Below the pieces are notes generated by a model, which was given only the letters and a program-made list of their open reading frames with translations, was not told where the DNA came from and made no database searches. DNA of 64,000 bases from Pelobates cultripes (Eukaryota > Chordata > Amphibia > Anura > Pelobatidae), in contig OW240921.1 of NCBI GenBank assembly GCA_933207985.1, forward strand, positions 98,225,366-98,289,365, written 5' to 3'. Made by a program: the position numbers and the translations under genes. Of this stretch, positions 42,191-54,264 are shown one piece after another (position 1 is the stretch's first letter; the number at the start of each line of letters is the position of its first letter).

Positions 42191-44450
42191 AATTCCATTT
42201 ATATATTAAAGAGATTTAGAGGAAAAAGATCAGGCAGAAGAAAACAAGAAAAGAAGTTTAGAGAGGTTTTAAACAAAGAACCTAATGACTCACCCACAGG
42301 CATTTTTAATTTATCACAAAAAATCTTTAACAAAACCCAGATAGGTGTACTCAAACAAGGTTTAAAGTTTGCCCCTACGAAATCATGTAACTCTTTTCTT
42401 ACATATATAGATGTTAACAATTTGTGAGAAATGACACTCTAAAAGGTTTTATTATCTCTAAACAAGATAACATACAAGAGAACATAGTAAAAGCCCCTGA
42501 TATTAATAAAGACACAGAATACAAAAGAAGCTGTTTAAAAAATAAATCTACATTCTAGCCAGCATACTACAAATCTAGTGCTCTAGATATGTTCGAGAAA
42601 AAAGTTTGCAAAGAACTCAAAACCTTAGAAAACAAAATTGGAGACAAATCAAATCTAAATGATAGACAGATATTAAATGATTTATATAATGATACATCGA
42701 TAGTAATAAAACCCGCTGACAAATGTGGAGCCCTTGTAATCCTATCTAATGACCAATATGAGGAAGAGGCCTACAAACAACTAAATGACCCAAATATGTA
42801 CGTCAAATTGGCCAATAACCCTACCTCAAACATGAAACAGAAATGTAAGAATTACTTGGACAAGCCATTAGATGTGGGGATCCTGGATCAAAAAGAATTT
42901 CATTACATCAATGTTCTACACCCTAGGATACCTGTTATCTATTTCCTGTCCAAGATTCACAAAAACCTTACAAACCCCCCAGGACGACCCATCGTCTCTG
43001 GTATTGGGTCTCTTCTCTCTAATTTATCAGAATATATTGACATCTTATTGCAACCAAAAACAAAATCAAAATCATACCTCAAAGATACAATGGACCTACT
43101 TAAAAAACTAGGAAATATTGTTTGGGAAGAGAATCTTTCATTAATTACTTGTGATGTACAGTCACTGTACACTATTATCCAACATGACAAAGGATGCCAA
43201 GCAGTAAGATCTATATTAGAAAAAGAGGACTCCATGATGCAGGATCAAATCAATATTTTAATTGAAGGCATAGACATGATCTTAAAAAATATTTTTGGGG
43301 GGTTTAAAGATGGTTTTTATCTACAAAGAAGGGGTACAGCTATGGGCACCAGGTTTGCACCCAGCTATGCCAACCTCTACATGGCAGAATGGGAAGAACG
43401 ATATGTTTGGGGGAGGGAGGCATGGCTGGGTGCAAAACCTGGTGTCCTAATCAAGATATATAGATGACCTATTTATTTGGAGAGTATCTACTACATAAGC
43501 ACAAGATTATAATTCTTTTTGAAGAAGGTAAACTCTAATGAAAAAGATATAGTTTTAACCACAGATTTTAGTAACACTGAAGTCACATATTTGGATCTCA
43601 ATAGTTACATAAAAGATAATAAAATAAATACAAAGACACACTTTAAAGATGTACATGTTAACAACTACATAGATACTAAGAGCTGTCACAACAAAGTGTG
43701 GCTAGACAGCATACCCAAAATCCAACTAACAAGACTATGAATGAACTGCTCAGAGACCCCTATTTAAAAAAAAAAGGAAAAAAAAGGGAATGATATAAAA
43801 AAAAAGATTAACACAAAAAGGAGATGAGAGCACAAACATAGTCCACCATAAATCACACATTACTATTAAACGAAAAAGATCTTATACATAAAGAAAAAAC
43901 CCAAAGGAAACAGAATTTCTCACTACCCATTGTGTTGGACTACAATATTAAAAATAGACAACTCAAAACTCAAAAAGATCCTGAATAAACACTGGCATTT
44001 ACTGAAAGAAGACAAGATACTAAAAAATGTAATTCCCCAAATAATTAAAATAGACCCAAAATAGTATTTAGAGGTGCACCCAGTCTAAAAATGTTCCTAA
44101 AAAAAAAAACTACACCAACAATAGTCCAAACAAGAACCAAAATATTATGATAGAGAAAAAATGTTTTTATAAGTGTAACTGCTGCTTAGCTTGCAGAAGA
44201 ACCAGCATAACAGAAAAATTGAGTACCACATTTAAATCGAATATTACTGGTAAAATATACAATATAAAAGACGTAATCACCTATAGCAGCAGAAACGTAA
44301 TCTATTTATTGGAGTGCCCATGTGGCCTCCAATATATTGGACGTACGACCAGACCACTAAGAATATGAATTGCAGAGCATTGCAGAAATATAGCCAAAGG
44401 TTTTAAAAACCACTCCGTATCATCTCACTTCTGCATGACCCTAAATATCT
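42190..44450 (+). pseudogene. Penelope-like element RT and GIY-YIG polyprotein, broken
   Basis: Four pieces in order. (1) 42225-42426: GIFNLSQK and VLKQGLKFAPT, the conserved N-terminal part of Penelope-like polyproteins, ending in a stop. (2) 42589-43467, 292 codons: IVIKPADKCGALVI (residues 38-51), FLSKIHK (119-125), GRPIVSGIG (132-140), motif A TCDVQSLYT (187-195) and GTAMGTRFAPSYANLYM (249-265). A frameshift near 43450 puts the catalytic YIDD (43457-43468) in the next frame. (3) 43519-43740: TYLDLNSYI and SCHNKVWLDSIP, typical of the thumb-proximal region. (4) 44147-44368: CNCCLAC, VIYLLECPCGLQYIGRT, the GIY-YIG endonuclease with its Cys-rich linker, then EHCRNIAKGF after a stop. An intact element would reverse transcribe RNA at a nick made by the GIY-YIG nuclease. 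Many stops and frameshifts mean this copy is dead. Confidence 0.9.
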
Positions 44451-44640
44451 CACCTTCATGGGTATCATAAATGTTACCAATTATTAATTATTAAGTTTAT
44501 TCAGTTATTTCTTTTCATAGGTTGTCTTAATACATTTACTGTTTGCAAATGTTATTCCACCTTGTTATTTTGTAAACATATATGATGTTCTTGAAGAATT
44601 TATGCAAGATACGTGATGAAGCACATTTGAAATAAATACA
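44451..44640 (+). mobile_element. 3' untranslated end of the Penelope-like element
   Basis: AT-rich sequence ending ACGTGATGAAGCACATTTGAAATAAATACAATAATTATT. TGATGAAGCAC...GAAAT has a faint hammerhead-like order. The exact boundary is not visible. Confidence 0.45.
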
Positions 44641-45080
44641 ATAATTATTTTAAGTAGGCGAGAAAGGTATTTATTTAAACCATATATATGTGCCATTTAT
44701 TTAAACCATATATATGACAATGGTCAATAGCAATCAAAGATTTTGTACAGGTATGTCAACATAATTTCTTATACTTCTTTCAACACAGGTTTTCCGATGA
44801 TTAAAGGATGCTTGTTTTATACAGCCAATTTTTACACGCCTGTTACCTGGCCAAAATTCTGCCTGAACTGTTGATTTATTTTGAAGTTCCTCTCCTCTCC
44901 CACCTGCGGTTTTTAGACAATTGGACACTCTTATGGCATAATCATAGATGGCAGAGGATTGAGGGGTTTATTTATCAAAGGCTCAAGAGATGCAGGTTGT
45001 TTGCCCTGTGTATCATGTCTGACAATAACAACTTAGTAATGCCTACTCTGTTCCAGTTTAATTGATATTGTTGTCCAGCC
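44641..45080. other. Unique sequence, no gene seen
   Basis: A 35-bp segment ending ACCATATATATG is tandemly duplicated near 44670-44715. Overlapping short frames on both strands have no domain. Confidence 0.4.
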
Positions 45081-45084
45081 GGGC

Positions 45085-45546
45085 TTAAAGGAGCACTATC
45101 GTGCCAGGAAAACACTATAGGGTCATTAGGTCCCACCCTCAGGGCCCCCCTCCCGCTGGGCTGAATGGGTTAAAACCCCTTCAGCCACTTACCTTCCTCC
45201 AGCGCCGGGCTCCCTCTGTGCTGGGGAACTCTCCTCCCTCTGCCGACGTCAGATCCGAATGTGCATGCGCGGCAAGAGCCATGTGCGCATTCAAACAGCC
45301 CATATGAAAGCATTACGCAATGCTTTTTTATGGACGTCCAGCATCTACTCAGTATTGAGAATCGTAGACGTGCCTCTAGTGGCTGTCAGTGAGAAAGCCA
45401 CTAGAGGCTGGATTAACCCTCAGTGAAACATAGCAGTTTCTCTGAAACTGCTATGTTTTCAGCTGCAGGGTTAACCCTAGATGGACCTGGCACCCAGACC
45501 ACTTCATTGAGCTGAAGTGATCTGGGTGCATATAGTGGTCCTTTAA
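45085..45546. repeat. T2 MITE, full-length, both TTAA ends
   Basis: Left TTAAAGGAGCACTATCGTGCC, right CATATAGTGGTCCTTTAA. Shares GGCTGAATGGGTTAAAACCCC, CACTTACCTTCCTCCAGCGC, CATGCGCGGCAAGAGCC, CTCTAGTGGCTGTCAGTGAGAAAGCCACTAGAGG, the AAACATAGCAGTTTC/GAAACTGCTATGTTT hairpin and the final CACCCAGACCACTTCA hairpin with 41000-41499. The first hairpin has lost part of its right arm. Confidence 0.88.
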
Positions 45547-45549
45547 TAA

Positions 45550-47930
45550 AAACAATTTAAAAATTCTTCTTTATTGAAGCTCTCCCAATGCCGTTTGTCA
45601 TTTTCTTGTACATATAATTCATTATTTTTAAATAAATGCATTTTAAAAAATAATTATCAATGTGATGTTTTAAAACTAATGCATATTAACTCTTATCCTG
45701 AAGGACTGAGTTAACCACTGGTACTAGACAGGAACAGAAATGGAACATTTGCAATAAGGCAGGAAATGATAATAAGTATGTTAGAACCTTAGAATGTAGG
45801 GTAATATTTTTAATTGGCGCTTGTGGGACATTAAAAAAAAAGTCGCTGTACTTCAGTGTAATTTTGTATTACCAAAATTAGTATGAATTGTGTTTAATTA
45901 ATATGCTGAATCTTAGTCCTGTGCAGGCGTGCACTTTATTAATTAGTGCTATTTAAACACCGTAGTTTCTTTTTTTTTATCTAGTAAAATATTATAGAGA
46001 AGGCCATCCATTTTCTTGGCTGCTGTGCAAAACTAGTTAATAAAATACCAGGAATGATTGCCCTGCAATATAATATGAACCATGATCAGAGAGGGTTGAG
46101 GCAGTTGTGTGGTAACAATGAGATTTGCCATATATGTGGATATGTTTTTTGACATGCCACCAGCCATCTGGTGACTTTCCTACAAGTAAGTGTTAATGGG
46201 GGGAACCGAAGGGCTCAGTCTCCAGAATCGAGCAATGTTATTTGCCCTTTATGACACAAATCTCTCTTTGCTGCCTGTTCTTATGATTCTGCACAATTAA
46301 AGTTACCCTATGCCTTTACTAACATGTTTTATGTGGATCTGTGTCAAAAGATCTAACCATCTACCCAGGTAAAGACTACCTCTTTGGGCTCATTTTCATC
46401 ATCTGCATCTGTGACTACAAGGTCCACTAGGGAGAAGAAAGATACGATATGATCTCAGAAATAAGTTGTTTGTTGAAAGCAACACTTCAATAAAAAATAG
46501 ACGATATACCCCAAAGAGAATATGTATGGAATTAGTTTTGCACATACTGTATAAATTTAGGGTAACATTAACAGATGCTGAAATCAGGATTGAAAAAATA
46601 AAAAAGGACACACTCTTCACACACAAAGCACTTCAAGAAGCTAAAATGATTAAATTGGAGTGCCCCTTTAATGTCAGGTACTGGAACAAAATGGCATCAT
46701 TCAAGTTTAAGACATTGCTGACAGACAGGATGGCCCCCTGATATGCCCATATCAATCAGGAAATTACTTGGTCAATCTGTCTGCTAAACAGTGGATTGGT
46801 TAAGAACATTTCTGGGCTGATTTTCCAGAAGAGAGTGCGTCATACTCCTGCAAACACCCATGGCTGCTTGATGATGCCAATATTGTTGTGCCAAGGTGCC
46901 AGTTTATTGATACAAGATACAAGTATGTCCTTGGTGGAGGAAAAAATAACTTTATTCCTTGGACTGGATAAAGCAAAGCATGGCTGACTAAATCATGGTT
47001 GGATTCTATTACTGTAACATAATGTAACTTCTGAGCTATTGATTGACATTAATTCCTAGCCCAGAGCTGCACATTAACTGTCCTGCGACTGGATTCGGGC
47101 CAAGCAGGGCCTTGGGACATCCTCGAGGCTGTCTGAGAACTCTATTGCATTTAATGAATTTATGGATGGCATATTTTTGTTTTTACATTCTACAACACAC
47201 GTAGCCAAAATCGACAAATCCTGGTTGAAAGCAATTGGTATTCAGCATGTTCTTAAATACAGTAGTAGAACAGATGTTAAAGTACCACTAAACTTTAAAA
47301 GAATTCTATAAAATAATGTTTTTTTCTAATACTTTTATAGTTAGACTTCATTAGGTTCAATCAAATCATCTGTTCTGATTTTTTTTAGCAATACTTCAAT
47401 TCCATTCTGTCAAATTTTGGCTTTGAGAATCTCATTGAGAAAAACACCAGATCACATATGTGGGTAACTACTAGTAAAATAGCACACAATGATGGTCGAC
47501 AATGGGCAGCAATACATCAATATGAGTGACTGGAAAAGTATTTATAAAAAAAGTGGTGCGCTCCACAAATGAGAGCGAGGTATACTCTTTGGTAAAAATA
47601 ACCTTGCCCAAATTTCACCAATTGAATTGATTTTTAAAAGAAAAATTAGTCAAGGGAAAATTAAATAAATCTTGAAATCAATGATTAGATAAAAATGTTG
47701 CATGCTGATTTTTTTTTCCCTGCCCAATTAACACATAATGAAGCAGGCACTGTCAAAGCTTCTGAAGGTTTAATCTTTTATGTTTAATTGTAGTTAATAG
47801 ACGGGATAAGTACCATATACAGTTTTTTTTTTTAATCAGAAAACAAGTATATCTTACTGTAAGAACGGTAGGACAAACATACCAAATGCCTGTGCTAACT
47901 GACTGAAACTATTCACCCCACCAACTACTT
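45550..47930. other. AT-rich unique sequence, no gene seen
   Basis: Open frames up to 91 codons (46466-46741) with a Lys-rich composition and no family I recognise. TTAAAGTACCACTAAACTTTAAAAG near 47278 may be a lone MITE end. Confidence 0.4.
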
Positions 47931-47944
47931 AGCTCCACCGCTAA

Positions 47945-48000
47945 CAAGGTTACTCAACGCGTTTTAAAGGAGGAACATCTTATTGCATCTGACCATTGCT
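47945..48000 (-). other. Weak hammerhead-like remnant
   Basis: GGTTACTCAACGCGTTTTAAAGGAGGAACATC, read on minus, gives GATGTTCCTCCTTTAAAACGCGTTGAG. The CTCAACGCGTTT context matches CTCAACACGTTTCGCC at 42136, but the GAAAC box reads AAAAC and the first box is lost. Confidence 0.2.
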
Positions 48001-48009
48001 ACTCTACAT

Positions 48010-49040
48010 TCCATTGGCCATTGACATCATTTTATGTATTTATGGGTCAGCTGCCTCTTTGGCCCTTGAGAGTTTATGGCAAAAGCTTCTAAAAGCATCT
48101 TGAAATATGCGTTCATACTTGTACCATTAACACTCTATTCTCTACTTTGCAATCCGTGCATCCTATGTGAAAGCATCAATGCCAACCAATATTCACTTTA
48201 GCATTTCTCCCTCCCTTAAACATTATCTCTTATGGTTGAGGCAATAATAATAAAAAAATATTAACAATGCCTTTTAGCGATCAATACAGGCAGCCCAAGG
48301 AGGTATGTGCATGGAGCCACGTGCTTTCTGTGTCCACAGGCAAGTCCAGCCATGTTGTTGAACAGAATAAATAGATAACATTAAGGGGTCAATAAAATAG
48401 GACAATTTCCCTTTAAGGTGTTTTTACTGTACTGCTATTTATTTCATAATTTTTCAAAGATCGAGAATAACATGGTTGCACTCATTAAGATTAATCCTTC
48501 TTTTACTGTACAATATAAATTAAAGGGATTGTGGATTTCGTAACACTAGTTATCTGAACAACAACAGAAATGTTTTAATGTGATTCTCTATTTTCTTCAA
48601 AGATTTATTTCATGGCTTTGATTTTTATTTTATTTATTTACTTTTTTTTAAATCTTGGGATTAGGCAGGCAGTCAGGAAAAGTGGATTTGCAGTATTCTC
48701 TGTAAACGTATTATGAAAATAAATCTAGCAACATTTATATCATTGGTTTGCTTAATGAATGTATACATTTTATTTTTCTAATCCTCAATTACAATATTAC
48801 CATATGGCTGTCTGGACTCATTTATGTGTGACCAAAAATAATTATGCATGGAATTGATCCCACAGGGTCGACTGCTTTAGGCACTACTTAACTGTACAAA
48901 AATACATGTTTAGATAATATAAATATATGGATGGACAGACAGATGGATGGGCTGACGGACAAAATGAATAAACAAAATACATTTCTGTTTAATCAGAATG
49001 CTTAAAGCAAATTAGCACATAACTGAAATCAAATTTGCAA
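48010..49040. other. AT-rich unique sequence, no gene seen
   Basis: Nothing recognised. A short GGATGGACAGACAGATGGATGG simple repeat lies near 48927-48950. Confidence 0.4.
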
Positions 49041-49044
49041 AATT

Positions 49045-49059
49045 TAGGTTAACATTTCT

Positions 49060-49111
<52 letters not shown>

Positions 49112-49842
49112 TTTTATTAGTTTTATCACAAAATACATAAAAATAATTTACATACAAGACACTTTACATAGGTATTGGTTAGGCACAGGATGCACAAAAA
49201 AGTAGAAAACATACAACAATCTATCAAACAGTACAAAGTATCTTATTATGCTAATAAACCAAAATACAAGTAATAACCTTTGCCCTCCATCAATCTACCC
49301 GGGGGGTACTCTACCCGACTCTTTTCCCCAATCTCCCCATAGTCCCATATTAAAGGCATGCTCCAACTCGACGTATTGGTCATCATCTGCATCCATGTCC
49401 TGAGAACGAGGCCCTATAGCATATGAATCTCTTCTATACGGAAGATAGAGGCACTCTATATAAATAGGAGAAATGCAAAAACTATGTAATGGATAACCCG
49501 GCAAGATTGAATAAGTCCGTTCAAACCCTCAATACCCCTGTTTAACAAACACACACATATGACATACATTGTTCCGAGTTTCCATGGAGATGTGAGCTGA
49601 TGAGGTGAAAAAACTATAAAGAATTTTGTCCATGTGATAAACAATATTCTTCCCAAAGGACCTACCTATACTTCGGAGCCATGTAAACCCCTAAATGTCC
49701 ATCCTCTCTTTCTAATGCTCTGTTTCTCTGCATCACCCTTTCCACATCTGACCATTTTGGCAACCTCCCTGCTTTCCAATTAACAACGAACAAACCATTT
49801 CGCTATTGGTAGGTATAGGTTAACATATAGGTTAACATTTCT
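49045..49842 (-). mobile_element. 5'-truncated L1-like LINE with 15-bp target duplication
   Basis: TAGGTTAACATTTCT occurs at 49045-49059 and again at 49828-49842. Between them, after a poly-T/TA tract (minus-strand poly-A tail), the minus strand carries AT-rich LINE-type 3' sequence (TTTTTATTAGTTTTATCAC). Broken reading frames on minus include PEYRDSYAIGP-like text around 49400 and an upstream fragment around 49740-49800. No reverse transcriptase motif remains. The tail and duplication are diagnostic of target-primed insertion; the clade assignment (L1) is inference. It landed inside an older palindromic repeat, whose halves lie at 49010-49045 and 49842-49945. Confidence 0.75.
49066..49109. 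repeat. (TA)n microsatellite
   Basis: About 20 TA units, probably grown from the LINE tail of the insertion that contains it. Confidence 0.95.
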
Positions 49843-49949
49843 GATCTCGAGAAATTTTCCAGTTTACCCGCAGTTACATGCCTGAATTGCGCCATTTGGA
49901 TTTCTCTTTCCTACATTTTGCAGTTTAGTGAAAAAGCCCCTAAGTTTAT

Positions 49950-51100
49950 TCTTCAGACATTGCGTACTTCCTAAAGGTAGTTTACAATAGTGGCAGCGGA
50001 TATTTGAGACACGTTTGAGAGTCTTTGAGAGTGAATGTATAGCTGTGCAGCAACTAAACCTGCATTATTGTTTCAACTTGCGATAGTACATGTTCAAACT
50101 ACATTAATGTGCTTAAAATTTGTCAGTATTAGTAAAATACTCATTAGTTACATAATTTGATGTCAGTAAAGCATAAAGACACCTAAAAGTTACTACAGCA
50201 TCAGTGATCCAACTTGGTCTGAAATATTACAGGGGTAGCCATCTCATGCTGGCTGTGGTTATTGTTGGCCAATACTTGTGATGGGTGAGAGGTCTAGACA
50301 ACTTTATTACCAATCACATACAATACACACAGTGAATAGTGGTATGCTTGGAAAGATTCACATCTAAATTTATAGATCTCCTCCAGAGAAAAATTAGGAA
50401 AATATTAATTTGTATTAAATTTTTTTTTTTTTTTTTTAAACGATACCAATGATGGGTCATAAAAAAAGTTACTTCATATGTTCCTAATCATAAATATAAA
50501 TTGTGTTTTACTGTTGTGGAGCTTCACCTTAATGTGTTTTGATGTTGTGGAATATATAATATACTCATGCTAAATATTTCTATAGCAGGTGAACCTAACA
50601 CCCTTAATCTATAAAACGCAACCATAATCCACTTGGACTGAATTGTTCTCTATGTTAAATAATTTGAGAGGTTATAAGTAGACCCTATAAACATGTGGAC
50701 AACTCAAAAAATAAATAGAAAAATAAAAAGATGACTAAACAACAAAAAAAAACACTGCTGTTATCAGTGGCAAGTATGCATTATGGTTTAACAAGCCATC
50801 ATCCAGCACAATAAGGTAATTTCATCCACTTTTTATCTTTTTTTTTTTACTTTAAAAATAATTTTAAAAAAAGAAAAAAATTAAAGAAAGAAAGGAGGGG
50901 AGGTGACATAAAGGAGAAGGGAGGGAGTTAAGCTGATGCTGAGACATTTTTAGTTTTTTTTAATTATCCCAACTTACCTCAGCCACAGTCGTGATGTCAA
51001 AGATCATCTTTTACAGCAAACTCCTTTGCTTTGTTGAATGTAAGGGTCAAATGCTCGTGGTTCAAAGACACTATGTTCTACATAAGTGATATATTTAAAT
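49950..51100. other. AT-rich unique sequence, no gene seen
   Basis: Poly-T and poly-A runs near 50420, 50830 and 50870; no gene recognised. Confidence 0.4.
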
Positions 51101-51104
51101 TGCC

Positions 51105-51360
51105 TTACATCATGCGTGGCATGCCAGAGTCCTATTACTGTAAAGCTGTGTCATTTGCAGAAATACTGGCTCACCTGATACCTGCAGAAGTAAATGAAAC
51201 TGATGACTGTGACAGAAGAACCCACTTGAGGTTAATTAATGTAAGGAAGCTTAGAGCGCACATACCTGTGAAATGGATTATTAATACAGTGGAGATGGTC
51301 CCGATGTGAATGTCAGAGATGATTAATGGAAGCAGTTGGGGTGCTTCCAACCTTAATTTA
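51105..51360. promoter_or_regulatory. Candidate conserved non-coding stretch
   Basis: Non-repetitive sequence of balanced composition with CACCTG, GAGGTTAATTAATG, TGGATTATTAATAC and AGATGATTAATGG (repeated TAAT/ATTA cores). It resembles enhancer-type conserved DNA by eye only. The 92-codon plus-strand frame across it has no domain. Confidence 0.2.
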
Positions 51361-51714
51361 GAAACAAGGTTCTCCTGCACTTGAAATAGCATGAAGAGAT
51401 GTAGCGAGCTTGCTACAGACGGTTACCTTTTGCATAAACATGCAATACATTTCTATAGCACTAAAATAGACTAAAATAGATTTATACTGTTTTGCATCTA
51501 GGTCAGAAATAAAGTGGCCCTCCAGTGGTTTGCTACAGATCACATTATCATCACACAGCCTCTGATTGTGGGTGATGGGAGTGAAAGACAGCTGGTAATC
51601 TGGTATCTGCTCTACACATTGTTTTGCCAAAATACAGCAGGTACTAAGTTCAATTAAGTTCAGTCCCCTATGCCACACTTTTCTGGGTTTGATATGTAAG
51701 ATCCTGCTTGTGTG

Positions 51715-52335
51715 GCAACCATGATCAGCACTGTACAGGGGGCTAACCATTATTAACACTGTACAGGTGGTCAGTCATGATGACCACTGTACAGAGGCTT
51801 ACCATAATCAGCCCTGTACAGGGGGCCAACTATGATGAGCACTGTACAGGGGCCAGCCATGATCAGCCTTGTACAGGGGGCCATACATGATCAGCACTGT
51901 ACAGAAGGCAACCATGATCAGCACTGTACAGGAGGCAACCATGATCAGCATTGTAGAGCGGGGCAACCATGATCAGCACTGTATGGGGGGTCTACCATGA
52001 TCAGCACTGTACAGGGAGAGCTACCATGATCAGCACTGTACAGGTGGCCAACCATGATCAGCACTGAACAGGTGGCCAACCATGATCAGCACTGTACAGG
52101 GGACCAACCATGATCAGCACTGTACAGGGGGGCAACCACAATCAGTCTTAAAAATGGTGACAATAAAGATCAACCCTGTGTAGGGGGGAAACTATGTCTT
52201 ATAAAGGGGGCCTACTATGATCAACACGGTACAGGGGCAACCATGATCAGCCATGTACAGGGGTGCAATTATGATTAGTACTGTTCATGGGGCCAAACAT
52301 GATTAGCCCATGTATAGGTGGCCAACCATAAGCAG
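51715..52335. repeat. Minisatellite, ~30-bp unit ATGATCAGCACTGTACAGG
   Basis: About 20 imperfect copies of (C)AACCATGATCAGCACTGTACAGGGGGC, each containing the palindrome-like TGATCA and TGTACA. Copies are most uniform at 51895-52130 and more diverged at both edges, the usual pattern for a minisatellite that exchanges mainly in its centre. Confidence 0.92.
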
Positions 52336-52339
52336 AAAT

Positions 52340-54260
52340 TTACAATAGCTTGGCATAGAAATATGTGTCCTTTTTAATCCACTTATCAGCCCAAGCACTC
52401 CTTAACAGCTTTCTCTAAAATGCAGTGATTCACAGTACAGAAATATGCAACAGAAGCAAATCCTATTACTTGTACACGTGAATATATATATATATATATA
52501 TATATAAAACAGCACATAACATATTTTGATATTTTTGTCCTGACGTTAAGGTGAGACTTGGTGAACTTATAAAAAATAGCTTTTTCCATCGGTGCCACTC
52601 ATTATTGTATTCTCCCGGTATAACGTTTCATCAACACAGCTCAGTTAATACAGAAGCAATGTAATACACCTAAATAGGTCTACCGGAGTCTATCATTTTA
52701 TATTTCTAAACCAATCTTTCTCCATCAACATACATGAAAGTAGCCATTTATCATGCAGAATGTAGGCCATCCAGCTATACTAATGTAGTCTGATACCTAT
52801 CACACTGAATAAAGATACTGCATAGCATTAACACGCGCTGTATGATAGATGGAGTGTGCAACATCTTTCCTCTGCTTAATGTGTACATATTGAACCATAG
52901 ATATCATGATACAATTAAATAGTTCATTAAAAGTGGCGTTACATTTTAAAGTATCTGCTCCCAACATGCTTCACTTATCAAGAAATCTCGTGTGCAAAGG
53001 CAGGGTAAATGGACTGTACTAGATCTATCAAGACAATATACCATTTTCCTTCATAGATACAATGTTGATGATGTAGTTCTGTTTATTGTAGATGATGAGC
53101 CTTCTTACACTTGTAAATTTTATTACTTCATTTCCAGGAGTCCATATTTATGAAAAAGCAGACATTTGTATTTAGAGGAATCAGTAAAATGTACCAGGCG
53201 ATTAAAACATTGTAATATGATAGATATTGGTTAACCTTCATATTTAAAATATAGTGGATAGGACATAGATGGAGATAAAGGTTGCCCCATCCCACTTCTC
53301 AAAGGAAGGTTTTCCTTGAAGGCCCAACATTGAGCAGTCAGACCCGGAGCTTCTAAACCAAACTGGGCAAAATTCCAAAAATGTTAATTATTATGCCCAT
53401 GTATTCTGAGGGTTTGACTGGGAGTTTCAGTGTTTGACTGCCCTCTTCAGGTTCCAAGTAGAATGATCAGACTCATAGAGTTAGTTATTGATATTTTTGA
53501 AAAATCTTGTTTAACTAGGAGTTTTGCACTTGTTGACTTCTTCTTAATTTGGATAACTCGGTTCATAAATGAACTCCGAATCATCAAGAGGGTCTTAAAG
53601 AGCTGAGCCATAGTACCAGAGAGGCATCTATATCCATCTTTTATCTAAACATATGTATTTTACTTTTACTTGTTAGAGTTTGATATGTGTCTTATTTGAC
53701 CTCTTGTTCACTATGATCATTCTTTGAATGCATCCTCTTAGGTTGTCATTGTTGAACATATAAAATTAATTATTGTGTCAACCACATGAGAGATTCAGAG
53801 CTGTGCAAAGTGGACTAATCTCATGGTCAACACTTCTAAGTATGTGGAGAAAAACATATAAGTGACGTCAGTGCTCCAAAAAGATCCAGAAACCCTTTTT
53901 TGAATGTGGTAAAAGAGAAAGGGCATAGGACATGATCACAAGAAGATCAACAAAGATAGATCTGTGCCACAGGGGGCTCAGGTGTTTTGCTCCTGTGTAA
54001 GGACACCCAGGTTTATTCCAGAAATGGAAGTGATGGGAAAGGACAGGTGTTTTATCAGTAATAGGTCATACTCAGGGCCCCAAAAGTAACAGCCCAGTTT
54101 ATTTCTGTACAAGTCTTATATAATATCTTTGTTTCCATGGAGGTACATGCTCATATGCAAGTGGTGTGCAAGGTATGCTCATGTACACCCTAATGCATGG
54201 TCAAATGGTCCTACTTGACCCCTATTTAGGTCTAACTGGGAACTTTTGCATTCATTTAGG
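52340..54260. other. Unique sequence, no gene seen
   Basis: Includes (AT)n at 52482-52507. No open frame above about 70 codons has a recognisable motif. Confidence 0.4.
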
Positions 54261-54264
54261 TTTG

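Noticed and set aside
46466..46741. 91-codon Lys-rich frame as a possible gene or transposase fragment
   Set aside because: No motif, no start context and no neighbour supports it.
51715..52335. CRISPR-like regular repeats
   Set aside because: The repeats are directly adjacent with no unique spacers, vary in sequence and sit in eukaryotic DNA: a minisatellite.
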